Shown: one piece after another, positions 16,164 through 23,710 of the stretch | Position numbering within the stretch: the first letter of the stretch is position 1 | Layout of the letters: every line of letters starts with the position of its first letter | Position numbers and translations under genes: made by a program | Source of the DNA: Dokdonia sp. | GTDB taxonomy: Bacteria > Bacteroidota > Bacteroidia > Flavobacteriales > Flavobacteriaceae | DNA length: 32,221 nt | Assembly (NCBI GenBank): GCA_020628615.1 | Contig: JAHDEV010000001.1 | Span: forward strand, 1-32,221 | Direction: 5' to 3' | Notes under the pieces: model-generated | What the model was told of the DNA's origin: nothing | Database searches by the model: none | Seen by the model: the letters and a program-made list of their open reading frames with translations, nothing else

Positions 16164-17577
16164 CATATTAGTCCTACTTTTTGCTATACAAATAGGTTTT
16201 GCACAAACTACAGATGTAACATCAGAGCCTGCAACTACACAGGTTGAAGAAGCACCGGTAGCAAAGAAAGATACCGTAAAAGTGTCTTATGATAAATTTA
16301 AGGTAGACGGAGTAGCAGGTGTAGTAGGTGAGTACCTTATACTTGAGAGTGATATAAATAAATTCCTTTCAGATATAAAAAACCAAGGGCAAGCAGCTTC
16401 AGAGGTTACACCTTGTCAAGTAATGGGTAATTTACTTGAGAGTAAATTACTTGCACACCAAGCTGTACAAGATAGTCTTATAGTACAAGATGCTAGAGTA
16501 AACGGTGAGGTAGATCAAATTATACAACGTTTTTCGAGCCAGTTAGGTTCAGAACAAAAGGTTGTAGAATTCTACAAGAAAGATAATATGGCAGATCTAA
16601 GAGCCGAACTTTTTGCAATTAGAAAAGACATTATCTTATCAGAATTAATGAATGATAAAATCATTGAGACGGTAGATGTTACTCCAGACGAGGTTAAGAC
16701 ATTCTTTGAAAGTATTCCAGAAGATCAAGTACCTACGGTAGGTGTAGAGTTAGAAATATCAAGAATCGTAATTGAGCCTAAGGCTTCAGAAGAAGAGCGT
16801 CAGAAGGTGATAGATCGCCTTAAAGGTTTCCGTAGGGATATCCTTGAGAACGGTAGTAGCTTTGCGACAAAGGCTGTACTATATACTCAAGACCCAGGTT
16901 CAAGATCAGAAGGTGGTCTTATGGTAATAGACCGTAGCACACCGCTTGTAAAAGAGTTTAGAGATGTAGCATTCAGTCTTCAAGATGGAGAGATAAGCGA
17001 GCCGTTTGAGACAGAGTTTGGTTTTCACATCGTGTATGTAGAAAAAACAAGAGGAGAACGTAAAGATATACGTCATATACTACTTGTACCAGAAATTAAA
17101 GAGGCACAAGAAGAAGAAGCAAAAGATCTAATAAAACTTGTAAGAAAGCGCATAGTAGACGGTGAGTTAACTTTTGAGGAGGCTGCAAAAGAGTTTTCAG
17201 ATGAGGAAGAAACAAAGTATGATGGAGGGTTACTTACGATACCACAAACAGGTAGTAGACGTTTTGAACTTACTAAAGTAGATCCAGACATTTACTCTAA
17301 AATAGATGACCTTGAGGATGGTGAGGTATCACTTGTTTTTACAGATCAAACTAGAACAGGGCAAAAGCAGTATCTTTTGTACTCAGTAAACAATAGGCTA
17401 GAAGAGCATAAGGCAGACTATGTAAATGACTACATAAAAATTAAAGAACTTGCCTTACGCCAAAAGCAAATTAAAGCCATAGAGAAGTGGCAAACAGAAA
17501 AAATTGCAGAGACTTATATCAAAATCAATGGAGAAAACCGTGATTGTGATTTTGTAAGTAACTGGTTAAAAAAATAA
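16123..17577 (+). CDS. surA: SurA-like peptidylprolyl isomerase
   Basis: The start at 16123 gives 485 residues or fewer and a signal peptide ending IGFAQ. It is chosen because AAGGAG (16110-16115) lies 7 bases upstream, one of the few good Shine-Dalgarno sequences in the window, and sits inside the preceding gene. A SurA N-terminal domain (about 45-195, VDGVAGVVGEYLILESDINKF) is followed by two parvulin domains. The first has ISRIVIEP, SEGGLMVID and FGFHIVYVE, and the second RHILLVPE and YDGGLLTIP. The second lacks the usual FG-HI end and may be structural only. It should chaperone outer-membrane beta-barrel proteins in the periplasm. Confidence 0.88.
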   Translation: MMLLKTKNLKFTTNILVLLFAIQIGFAQTTDVTSEPATTQVEEAPVAKKDTVKVSYDKFKVDGVAGVVGEYLILESDINKFLSDIKNQGQAASEVTPCQVMGNLLESKLLAHQAVQDSLIVQDARVNGEVDQIIQRFSSQLGSEQKVVEFYKKDNMADLRAELFAIRKDIILSELMNDKIIETVDVTPDEVKTFFESIPEDQVPTVGVELEISRIVIEPKASEEERQKVIDRLKGFRRDILENGSSFATKAVLYTQDPGSRSEGGLMVIDRSTPLVKEFRDVAFSLQDGEISEPFETEFGFHIVYVEKTRGERKDIRHILLVPEIKEAQEEEAKDLIKLVRKRIVDGELTFEEAAKEFSDEEETKYDGGLLTIPQTGSRRFELTKVDPDIYSKIDDLEDGEVSLVFTDQTRTGQKQYLLYSVNNRLEEHKADYVNDYIKIKELALRQKQIKAIEKWQTEKIAETYIKINGENRDCDFVSNWLKK

Positions 17578-17585
17578 AGAAATAG

Positions 17586-18539
17586 ATGTCTGACGTAGCA
17601 GCCATAAAGAGTCTCGTGCAAAAACACGGATTACTCAAAACAGAAATATCAAAAATAATAGTAGGTCAAGAAAAAGTAATAGATGAGATTCTCCTCTCTA
17701 TTTTTTCTGGTGGCCACGCATTGTTAATAGGTGTTCCTGGGCTTGCAAAGACATTAATGGTAAACACTATTGCGACTACCTTAGGTCTTGATTTTAAACG
17801 TATACAGTTTACCCCAGACTTAATGCCTAGTGATATATTAGGATCAGAGATACTAGATGAGTCTAGACAGTTTAAGTTTATAAAAGGCCCTATCTTTTCG
17901 AATATCATTCTTGCAGATGAGATTAACCGTACACCACCTAAGACACAAGCAGCCCTTCTAGAGGCAATGCAAGAGCGCGTGGTTACAGTTGCCGGACAGA
18001 GATACCCTTTATCTTTACCATATTTTGTACTAGCTACTCAAAACCCTATCGAGCAGGAGGGTACCTACCCACTGCCAGAGGCACAGCTAGACCGCTTTAT
18101 GTTTTCTATTAATCTTGATTACCCATCTTTTCAAGAAGAGGTAGATGTTGTAAAAGCAACCACATCAGATAGTAAGCCTACCGTAGGCGCATTGTTAAAC
18201 GCAGCTCAGATTATAGAGTTTCAGCAACTAGTGAGACGCATCCCTGTTGCAGATAATGTAATTGAGTATGCAGTAAACCTAGTAAGTAAGACGAGACCTA
18301 AGACAGAAAAGGCAGCTCAGATTGTAAATGATTACATAGACTGGGGAGCTGGACCACGTGCATCTCAAAATTTAATACTAGGAGCAAAGACACACGCCGC
18401 TGTAAATGGTAAATTCTCGCCAGATATAGAAGACGTGCAAGCCGTAGCTACAGGTATCCTTAGGCACAGAATGATTAAAAATTATAAAGCAGAAGCAGAG
18501 GGGCTCACTATAGAGTCTATTATTAAAGATCTTTTTTAG
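17586..18539 (+). CDS. MoxR-family AAA+ ATPase
   Basis: This 317-residue cytosolic ATPase has Walker A GVPGLAKT (about 43-50), Walker B IILADEINR with the MoxR-typical NRTPPKTQAALLEAMQE, sensor ATQNPIEQEGTYPLPEAQLDRF and a C-terminal lid with GPRASQ (about 261-266). MoxR proteins act as chaperones, often for complexes whose VWA-domain and DUF58 partners are encoded beside them. No such partner follows here: the gene ends an operon of periplasmic folding factors, 8 bases after the surA-like gene. That location suggests, without proving, a role in envelope biogenesis. A partial palindrome copy begins two bases after its stop. Confidence 0.92.
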   Translation: MSDVAAIKSLVQKHGLLKTEISKIIVGQEKVIDEILLSIFSGGHALLIGVPGLAKTLMVNTIATTLGLDFKRIQFTPDLMPSDILGSEILDESRQFKFIKGPIFSNIILADEINRTPPKTQAALLEAMQERVVTVAGQRYPLSLPYFVLATQNPIEQEGTYPLPEAQLDRFMFSINLDYPSFQEEVDVVKATTSDSKPTVGALLNAAQIIEFQQLVRRIPVADNVIEYAVNLVSKTRPKTEKAAQIVNDYIDWGAGPRASQNLILGAKTHAAVNGKFSPDIEDVQAVATGILRHRMIKNYKAEAEGLTIESIIKDLF

Positions 18540-18541
18540 TG

Positions 18542-18554
18542 CGCTTTCGCGAAA
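18542..18554. repeat. Palindromic repeat copy 7, partial, after moxR
   Basis: CGCTTTCGCGAAA matches the left 13 bases of the core and starts two bases after the moxR-type stop codon. The right arm is lost (TTT instead of GCG). Confidence 0.75.
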
Positions 18555-18686
18555 TTTTATTTTCTATTTCTTTATTAATATTTAAATAATTGATAAGCAT
18601 TCCAGGTTTATTGCACGGTTTTGTGTTACCATAACTTTTCTATAAGTCACATATATTTAAGTATTTGATAATTTAATCAAAAATGC

Positions 18687-18726
18687 AATATTTGTGTATT
18701 TCATCGAATATTTGTGTTTTTCAGCG
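18687..18726 (+). promoter_or_regulatory. 20-bp tandem direct repeat upstream of a lipoprotein gene
   Basis: AATATTTGTGTATTTCATCG (18687-18706) and AATATTTGTGTTTTTCAGCG (18707-18726) are adjacent and differ at two positions. The embedded ATTTG recurs at 18690, 18710, 18730 and 18750, exactly 20 bases apart, with the last inside the -7 box. An inverted pair TCATCG (18701-18706)/CGATGA (18725-18730) overlaps the second unit. This looks like a set of regulator sites on one DNA face. Confidence 0.55.
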
Positions 18727-18746
18727 ATGATTTGGAGTGTTTGTCA

Positions 18747-18754
18747 TACATTTG
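18747..18754 (+). promoter_or_regulatory. -7 box of the 169-residue lipoprotein gene
   Basis: TACATTTG matches TAnnTTTG exactly, 24 bases before the ATG at 18779. There is no TTG at the usual -33 distance, consistent with activator dependence. Confidence 0.5.
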
Positions 18755-18778
18755 ACTTATACGCCCCAAATCATAAGT

Positions 18779-19285
18779 ATGATGAAGAAATATATATACT
18801 ATGCAGCGCTAAGCTGTTTACTAGCTTTTACTTCTTGCTCAGTAGAAGAAACAGTACCTAATAATACACTGGGTAATGAGAATGGATTTCAGTACAATAG
18901 CATTGCTTACATCACAGATATGGTATATGTGACGCCAGAGGGAGATGTTATCCTCACTAGTAATAACCTTTCTGATAATGGATCTGCAAATGATGTTGAT
19001 GTGGCTGTCTTTAAAACCATAGAAAGCACGCTAGTAGAACGTTCTTATTATGTGGGAGGAGATCTTACAAATTATATCACAGTTGCAAACGGAGATCTTA
19101 ATCAAGGCGAAGTGATTGATGGAGAGTTTATACTTGAAGAGAGTATCGTATCAAGTGGTTTTTTTAGAATCGTATCTGTAGACAGAAATAAGAAAGAAAT
19201 ACATCTCATATTTGAATTTCAGCGCACAGATGGTGAGCTGGTAGCCGGTTCTTTTAATGGAAACTACGCATTGAGTACATTTTAA
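18779..19285 (+). CDS. Hypothetical lipoprotein
   Basis: The start is placed at the ATG at 18779 (or 18782), giving about 168 residues. MKKYIYYAALSCLLAFTSC is a clear lipoprotein signal. An upstream in-frame ATG at 18737 would lie ahead of the -7 box and is rejected. The mature protein is acidic and made of predicted beta-strands, such as DVDVAVFKTIESTLVERSYYVGG and GELVAGSFNGNYALSTF near the end. I do not recognise the family. Its promoter region is unusual (20-bp phased repeats), which suggests condition-dependent expression. A one-mismatch palindrome and a terminator follow. Confidence 0.75.
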   Translation: MMKKYIYYAALSCLLAFTSCSVEETVPNNTLGNENGFQYNSIAYITDMVYVTPEGDVILTSNNLSDNGSANDVDVAVFKTIESTLVERSYYVGGDLTNYITVANGDLNQGEVIDGEFILEESIVSSGFFRIVSVDRNKKEIHLIFEFQRTDGELVAGSFNGNYALSTF

Positions 19286-19290
19286 TACAA

Positions 19291-19306
19291 CGTTTTCGCG
19301 AAAGCG
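19291..19306. repeat. Palindromic repeat copy 8, intergenic, one mismatch
   Basis: CGTTTTCGCGAAAGCG differs from the core at the third base only. It is followed by TAA, the flank seen in other intergenic copies, and lies between the lipoprotein stop and its terminator. Confidence 0.9.
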
Positions 19307-19329
19307 TAATTACCAACATAGAGATTTTA

Positions 19330-19372
19330 CCCCCTTAAATTATTAATATGATAATTTGAGGGGGTTCTTTTT
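19330..19372 (+). terminator. Terminator after the hypothetical lipoprotein
   Basis: CCCCCTTAAATTAT (19330-19343) pairs with ATAATTTGAGGGGG (19351-19364) through 14 pairs including one G-T, with a 7-base loop, followed by TTCTTTTTT. Confidence 0.9.
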
Positions 19373-19531
19373 TGGAAATACGTAAAATGAGATATAAATT
19401 TTATACACCTTCATAAATCTCATATTCTCTATGCGATGGCGCTTCTGTACTATTGCTATTGAGACGGGTATTTTGTATTTTCGTAGACCGTTTTTAGAAC
19501 GGAATTATTTAACAACCTAATACATAAATAT

Positions 19532-21805
19532 ATGGCATTTGATATTGATATGATCAAGAAGGTTTATGCAAGTATGGCAGAGCGTGTAGACGCGGCTCGT
19601 GATCTTGTAGGTAAGCCCCTTACACTTTCTGAAAAGATTTTATATTCTCACCTTTGGGATGGGAAGCCTTCTACGGCATTTACACGTGGTAAAGACTACG
19701 TAGACTTTGCTCCAGATCGTATCGCTTGTCAAGATGCTACAGCGCAAATGGCGCTATTGCAGTTTATGCAGGCTGGTAAGGATAAAGTAGCTGTGCCTAC
19801 AACGGTGCACTGTGATCACCTTATACAAGCAAAAGAGGGTGCGGCAACAGATCTTAAAAATGCAAACAATGTCTCTAGCGAGGTTTTTAACTTTCTAGAA
19901 TCGGTTTCAAATAAATATGGTATTGGTTTTTGGAAACCAGGAGCAGGTATCATACACCAAGTAGTTCTTGAGAACTATGCATTCCCAGGAGGAATGATGA
20001 TAGGTACAGATTCTCACACAGTAAACGCTGGTGGTCTAGGTATGGTCGCGATAGGAGTAGGTGGAGCAGATGCTGTAGATGTTATGGCAGGTATGGCTTG
20101 GGAGCTTAAATTCCCAAAGCTTATAGGTGTAAAACTTACAGGTACCATTTCAGGATGGACAGCGCCAAAAGACGTTATCCTTAAAGTAGCAGAGATTCTT
20201 ACTGCAAAGGGTGGTACAGGTGCTATTGTAGAGTACTTTGGCCCTGGGGCAGAGTCTTTATCTTGTACTGGTAAGGGTACTATCTGTAATATGGGAGCAG
20301 AGATAGGAGCAACCACTTCTACATTTGGATATGATGCTTCTATGGAGCGTTATTTACGTGCTACAGATCGTGCAGATGTTGCAGATGCTGCAAACAATGT
20401 AAAAGAATACCTTACTGCAGATGCAGATGTATATGCAAATCCAGAACAATATTTTGACCAAGTAATTGAGATTAACCTTACTGAGCTTAACCCATTACTT
20501 AACGGTCCTTTTACTCCAGACCTTTCTACAGCTGTAGGGTCTGATATGACAGAAAAGGCAACAAAAAATGAGTGGCCACTAGAAGTAGAGTGGGGACTTA
20601 TAGGTTCTTGTACAAACTCTTCTTATGAAGATTTATCTAGAGCTTCATCTATTGCTCAACAAGCACTAGATAAAGGAATAAAAATGAAAGCAGAGCTTGG
20701 TATCAACCCAGGATCTGAGCTTGTACGTTATACAACAGAGCGTGATGGTATCTTAGATATTTTTGAAAATCTAGATGCTAAGATATTTACAAATGCTTGT
20801 GGACCTTGTATCGGGCAGTGGGCTCGTTACAGCGATCCTAAAAATGCGCCAAAAAACAGTATCGTACACTCGTTTAATAGAAACTTTGCAAAGCGTGCAG
20901 ATGGTAACCCTAATACACACGCTTTTGTAGCATCACCAGAGATTACTGCTGCTATAGCAATTGCTGGTAGACTAGATTTTAACCCAATGACAGACACTCT
21001 TCTTAATGAAGACGGTCAAGAGGTTAAATTTGACGAGCCTACAGGATGGGAATTACCTCCTAAAGGATTTGAGGTACAAGATAACGGGTACCTAGCCCCA
21101 GTAGAGGATGGTAGTGGTGTCGTTGTAAATGTATCTCCAGATTCTGAGAGATTAGAGCTCTTAACTCCGTTTACACCTATACAAGATAGTGAGATGCAGG
21201 GTATGAAGCTTCTTATCAAAGCATTTGGTAAGTGTACAACAGATCACATCTCTATGGCAGGGCCTTGGTTACGTTATAGAGGACACTTAGATAACATTTC
21301 TAACAACTGTCTTATAGGTGCTGTAAACGCATTTGGTAAAAAGACAAACTTTGTAAAAAATCAACTTACAGGTGAGTATGGTGGAGTGCCAGATACACAG
21401 CGTGAGTATAAAAAGGCAGGAATTAGAACTGTAGTTGTAGGAGATCACAACTATGGAGAAGGTTCTTCTCGTGAGCACGCGGCAATGGAGCCTCGTCACC
21501 TTGGTGTAGCTGCAGTGATTGTAAAATCTTTTGCACGTATACACGAGACAAATTTAAAGAAGCAGGGTATGTTAGGTCTTACCTTCCAGAACGAGGCAGA
21601 TTATGACCTTATTCAAGAAGACGACACTTTTAACTTTGTAGATATTGCAGATTTTGCACCAGATACTCCACTTACAGTTGAGATTGTACACGCAGATGGA
21701 AGCAAGGATACTATTAAAGTAAACCACACCTACAACGATGCACAAATTGCTTGGTACCGTGAAGGAAGTGCTCTTAACTTAATTAAAAAAGAGAGCGCGG
21801 CATAA
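19532..21805 (+). CDS. acn: Aconitate hydratase (mitochondrial-type)
   Basis: This 757-residue TCA-cycle enzyme interconverts citrate and isocitrate. The three [4Fe-4S] cysteine ligands are visible in [14 protein letters not shown] and [11 protein letters not shown]. Substrate-binding segments include [24 protein letters not shown] and, in the C-terminal swivel domain, [22 protein letters not shown]. Domain order and length match mitochondrial-type aconitases, which Bacteroidetes commonly use. The gene stands alone, with terminators on both sides. TATTTTCG near 19471-19478 may be its -7 box with one mismatch, and CCGTT/AACGG (about 19489-19503) forms a small leader hairpin. Confidence 0.97.
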   Translation: MAFDIDMIKKVYASMAERVDAARDLVGKPLTLSEKILYSHLWDGKPSTAFTRGKDYVDFAPDRIACQDATAQMALLQFMQAGKDKVAVPTTVHCDHLIQAKEGAATDLKNANNVSSEVFNFLESVSNKYGIGFWKPGAGIIHQVVLENYAFPGGMMIGTDSHTVNAGGLGMVAIGVGGADAVDVMAGMAWELKFPKLIGVKLTGTISGWTAPKDVILKVAEILTAKGGTGAIVEYFGPGAESLSCTGKGTICNMGAEIGATTSTFGYDASMERYLRATDRADVADAANNVKEYLTADADVYANPEQYFDQVIEINLTELNPLLNGPFTPDLSTAVGSDMTEKATKNEWPLEVEWGLIGSCTNSSYEDLSRASSIAQQALDKGIKMKAELGINPGSELVRYTTERDGILDIFENLDAKIFTNACGPCIGQWARYSDPKNAPKNSIVHSFNRNFAKRADGNPNTHAFVASPEITAAIAIAGRLDFNPMTDTLLNEDGQEVKFDEPTGWELPPKGFEVQDNGYLAPVEDGSGVVVNVSPDSERLELLTPFTPIQDSEMQGMKLLIKAFGKCTTDHISMAGPWLRYRGHLDNISNNCLIGAVNAFGKKTNFVKNQLTGEYGGVPDTQREYKKAGIRTVVVGDHNYGEGSSREHAAMEPRHLGVAAVIVKSFARIHETNLKKQGMLGLTFQNEADYDLIQEDDTFNFVDIADFAPDTPLTVEIVHADGSKDTIKVNHTYNDAQIAWYREGSALNLIKKESAA

Positions 21806-21830
21806 GCACATCTCTTTTTAATAAATAGAA

Positions 21831-21860
21831 AAAAACTCCGCTAGTAATAGCGGAGTTTTT
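21831..21860. terminator. Bidirectional terminator between acn and the VOC gene
   Basis: AAAAACTCCGCTA and TAGCGGAGTTTTT form a 13-bp stem with a GTAA loop and run into T (right) and A (left), serving both convergent genes. Confidence 0.92.
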
Positions 21861-21865
21861 TTTGT

Positions 21866-22387
21866 TTATGCTGGTTTGCCTGTGTAGGCACCAGAAGAGT
21901 AGGTTAACTCATAACTATGGGTGTATACCTCAAATACAATCCCAAAGGGATCTTCTACATAGCACATTTTAAATGGTTTTTCTTTTGGGTAATACTCGCG
22001 TATGGGCATTCTCTGTTTTCCGCCGTGCGCTACTATTTTATCTACGAGTTCTTCAATATGAGGATCTTGTATACAAAAGTGAAATAACCCAGTATTAAAA
22101 GGATTAAAAGCAGGAGCTTCTTTTATTACGTGAGGAAATGAAAATAACTCCACACCTATACCGTCTGATGTTGCTAGGTGCGCAATTTCAAATTCTTCCC
22201 AGTCTGTGCCAAAAACGTCTATACACATTTGCCCTATCGCAGTATCTGTTTCTTTTTTTACGGTAGATGGTTCCATAATAATATACCATCCCATAACCTC
22301 TGAATAAAATTTTACTGCGGCTTCAATATCTGGAACGGTGAGTCCAATGTGGGAAAATGATTTCGGATAATTATTTTCTGTTTTCAT
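21866..22387 (-). CDS. VOC-family (glyoxalase/dioxygenase-like) protein
   Basis: This 173-residue protein has the two beta-alpha-beta-beta-beta modules of the vicinal oxygen chelate fold. Likely metal ligands are His13 (FSHIGLTVPDIEAAVKFY), Glu in IGVELFSF (about 92), His in GLFHFCIQD (about 112) and Glu in GIVFEVYTH near residue 158. The final DPFGIVFEV is a common glyoxalase-family ending. The substrate cannot be deduced. It is divergent from an HxlR-type regulator, and its promoter is overlapped by an inverted repeat. HxlR-family proteins often sense electrophiles, so detoxification of a reactive carbonyl is a reasonable guess, not shown. Confidence 0.85.
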   Translation of the reverse strand: MKTENNYPKSFSHIGLTVPDIEAAVKFYSEVMGWYIIMEPSTVKKETDTAIGQMCIDVFGTDWEEFEIAHLATSDGIGVELFSFPHVIKEAPAFNPFNTGLFHFCIQDPHIEELVDKIVAHGGKQRMPIREYYPKEKPFKMCYVEDPFGIVFEVYTHSYELTYSSGAYTGKPA

Positions 22388-22405
22388 AGATTGTTATTTT
22401 AAAGT

Positions 22406-22436
22406 CAAAATTAGAGTATATTGTGCCTTAAGACAA
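22406..22436 (-). promoter_or_regulatory. Promoter of the VOC gene
   Basis: On the minus strand TTG (22436-22434), a 20-base spacer and TAATTTTG (22413-22406) form an exact Bacteroidetes promoter 19 bases before the ATG at 22387. Confidence 0.65.
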
Positions 22437-22438
22437 TA
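22419..22438. promoter_or_regulatory. Candidate HxlR operator
   Basis: TATTGT (22419-22424) and ACAATA (22433-22438) are perfect inverted arms 8 bases apart. They cover the -33 element and most of the spacer of the VOC promoter, and lie 62 bases before the hxlR-like ATG. Binding here would block the VOC promoter. Confidence 0.5.
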
Positions 22439-22500
22439 ACGCACCATTAAGTATGATAGTTACTAAAAGGTGTAAATTGCTGATTTTCAATTTTATAAAA

Positions 22501-22824
22501 ATGAAAATTTTGGAAAATAATAACATTTGCCCACTTCATTATACGATGCAACTTATAGGTACTAAGTGGAAACCGCTCGTGCTTTTTCACCTGCTAGACC
22601 AGCCGCTTAGGTCTGGTCAACTCCAAAAACACATTGATGGGATATCAAATAAAATGTTTACACAAACAGTGAGAGAGCTCGAGAGAGATGGCCTGGTTTT
22701 TAGAAAAGTATTTCCTGTTGTGCCTCCTAGGGTAGAGTATGGTCTTACTAAGAGAGGAGAAACTTTGAGAGATATACTACTCAGTTTAGATAAATGGGGA
22801 GTAAATGATGCTGGGGGTAGCTAG
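22501..22824 (+). CDS. HxlR-family transcriptional regulator
   Basis: From the ATG at 22501 the product has 107 residues. It shows the family layout: an N-terminal cysteine (Cys10 in NICPLHYTMQLIGTKWK), then the winged helix with LRSGQLQKHIDGISNKMFTQTVRELERDGLVFRK, and the wing VPPRVEYGLTKRG. Homologues such as YodB sense quinones or aldehydes through the equivalent cysteine. An earlier ATG at 22453 adds 16 residues that do not belong to the family pattern. It is divergent from the VOC gene and probably represses it through the inverted repeat between them. Confidence 0.9.
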   Translation: MKILENNNICPLHYTMQLIGTKWKPLVLFHLLDQPLRSGQLQKHIDGISNKMFTQTVRELERDGLVFRKVFPVVPPRVEYGLTKRGETLRDILLSLDKWGVNDAGGS

Positions 22825-22863
22825 TAGTTATAAGGTGGTTTTGTGTTTATAATAGTTTCTAGT

Positions 22864-22881
22864 ACGCTTTCGCGAAAGCGT
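22864..22881. repeat. Palindromic repeat copy 9, intergenic
   Basis: A perfect core at 22865-22880 is extended by one A/T pair. It lies between the hxlR-like gene and the Crp/Fnr-like gene. Confidence 0.95.
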
Positions 22882-22964
22882 TATTTATCTCGTAATATCT
22901 ATTATAGTTGTAAGAAAATGTTAAAATGCTCGACATAGCTTATAATCACTAACTTCATAATGCG

Positions 22965-23630
22965 ATGTCAAAAATTTGGTTTTTAGAAGATGTAAATGTT
23001 TTTGGAGCCTTATGCCCACACAAAACAAAAAGATATAGAGAGCGTAATCATTTTTGCCAGTATGGGAAGCAAGATTATATCTACTTTGAAGAAGATGCGG
23101 CCACAAAGGTTTACCTTATAGAAAAAGGTAAAGTAAAGCTAGGTTATTATGCAGAAGATGGTAAAGAAGTAGTGCGTGCTATACTTACAAAGGGAGAATT
23201 ATTTGGCGAAAAAGCAATACTAGGTGAGGAGTCTCGCAGTGAGTTTGCACAATCGTTAGATGCTCAAACTACAGTATGTCCCGTCCCGGTAGGTCAAATG
23301 CAGGAGTTAATGCGATCTAATAGAACCTTTAGTCTCAAAGTATATAAGTTTTTAGGAATGCGTTTTAAAAAATTAGAACGTCGCTTAGATTTATTGCTTT
23401 TTAAAGATGCTACGACTCGTGTAAAGGAATTTCTTGAAGAACTTGCCGAAGATTTTGGCTATTGCTGTCCCAATACTGGAGACACAGTAATAAAACATCC
23501 ATATACACAAAAAGATATTGCTAGTCTTATAGGAACCTCACGTCCTACTTTAAATGCTATAATGAATGATCTTAAGGCAGTAGATTTTTTAGACTTCTCG
23601 CGCAATGAAATTAGACTTAAAGTCGCATAA
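22965..23630 (+). CDS. Crp/Fnr-family transcriptional regulator
   Basis: This 221-residue protein has an N-terminal cyclic-nucleotide-binding-like beta-roll at about 35-125 (YIYFEEDAATKVYLIEKGKVKLGYY, GELFGEKAIL). A long dimerisation helix spans about 125-155. The C-terminal winged helix at about 165-221 has its recognition helix in YTQKDIASLIGTSRPTLNAIM. The canonical FNR cysteine spacing is absent, though Cys17, Cys31 and a Cys-Cys pair (about 166-167) exist. The ligand cannot be told. A perfect 22-bp palindrome of Crp-site form lies 7 bases after its stop and ahead of the next lipoprotein gene, a likely target. Confidence 0.92.
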   Translation: MSKIWFLEDVNVFGALCPHKTKRYRERNHFCQYGKQDYIYFEEDAATKVYLIEKGKVKLGYYAEDGKEVVRAILTKGELFGEKAILGEESRSEFAQSLDAQTTVCPVPVGQMQELMRSNRTFSLKVYKFLGMRFKKLERRLDLLLFKDATTRVKEFLEELAEDFGYCCPNTGDTVIKHPYTQKDIASLIGTSRPTLNAIMNDLKAVDFLDFSRNEIRLKVA

Positions 23631-23637
23631 TTTTTCC

Positions 23638-23659
23638 AAATGTAAGCTAGCTTACATTT
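23638..23659. promoter_or_regulatory. Perfect 22-bp palindrome, candidate Crp/Fnr operator
   Basis: The sequence AAATGTAAGCT is followed at once by its reverse complement AGCTTACATTT. Its centre contains GTA-N8-TAC, the form bound by some Crp-family proteins (NtcA type). No T-run follows, so it is not a usual terminator. It lies 52 bases before the lipoprotein ATG. Confidence 0.55.
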
Positions 23660-23710
23660 AAAGATAATAGATGGTAATAGTTTTACAGTATAAAAACAAA
23701 TTACTATCAA

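Noticed and set aside
23638-23659. Terminator for the Crp/Fnr gene
   Set aside because: The palindrome has no loop bases and no T-run after it; an operator is more likely.
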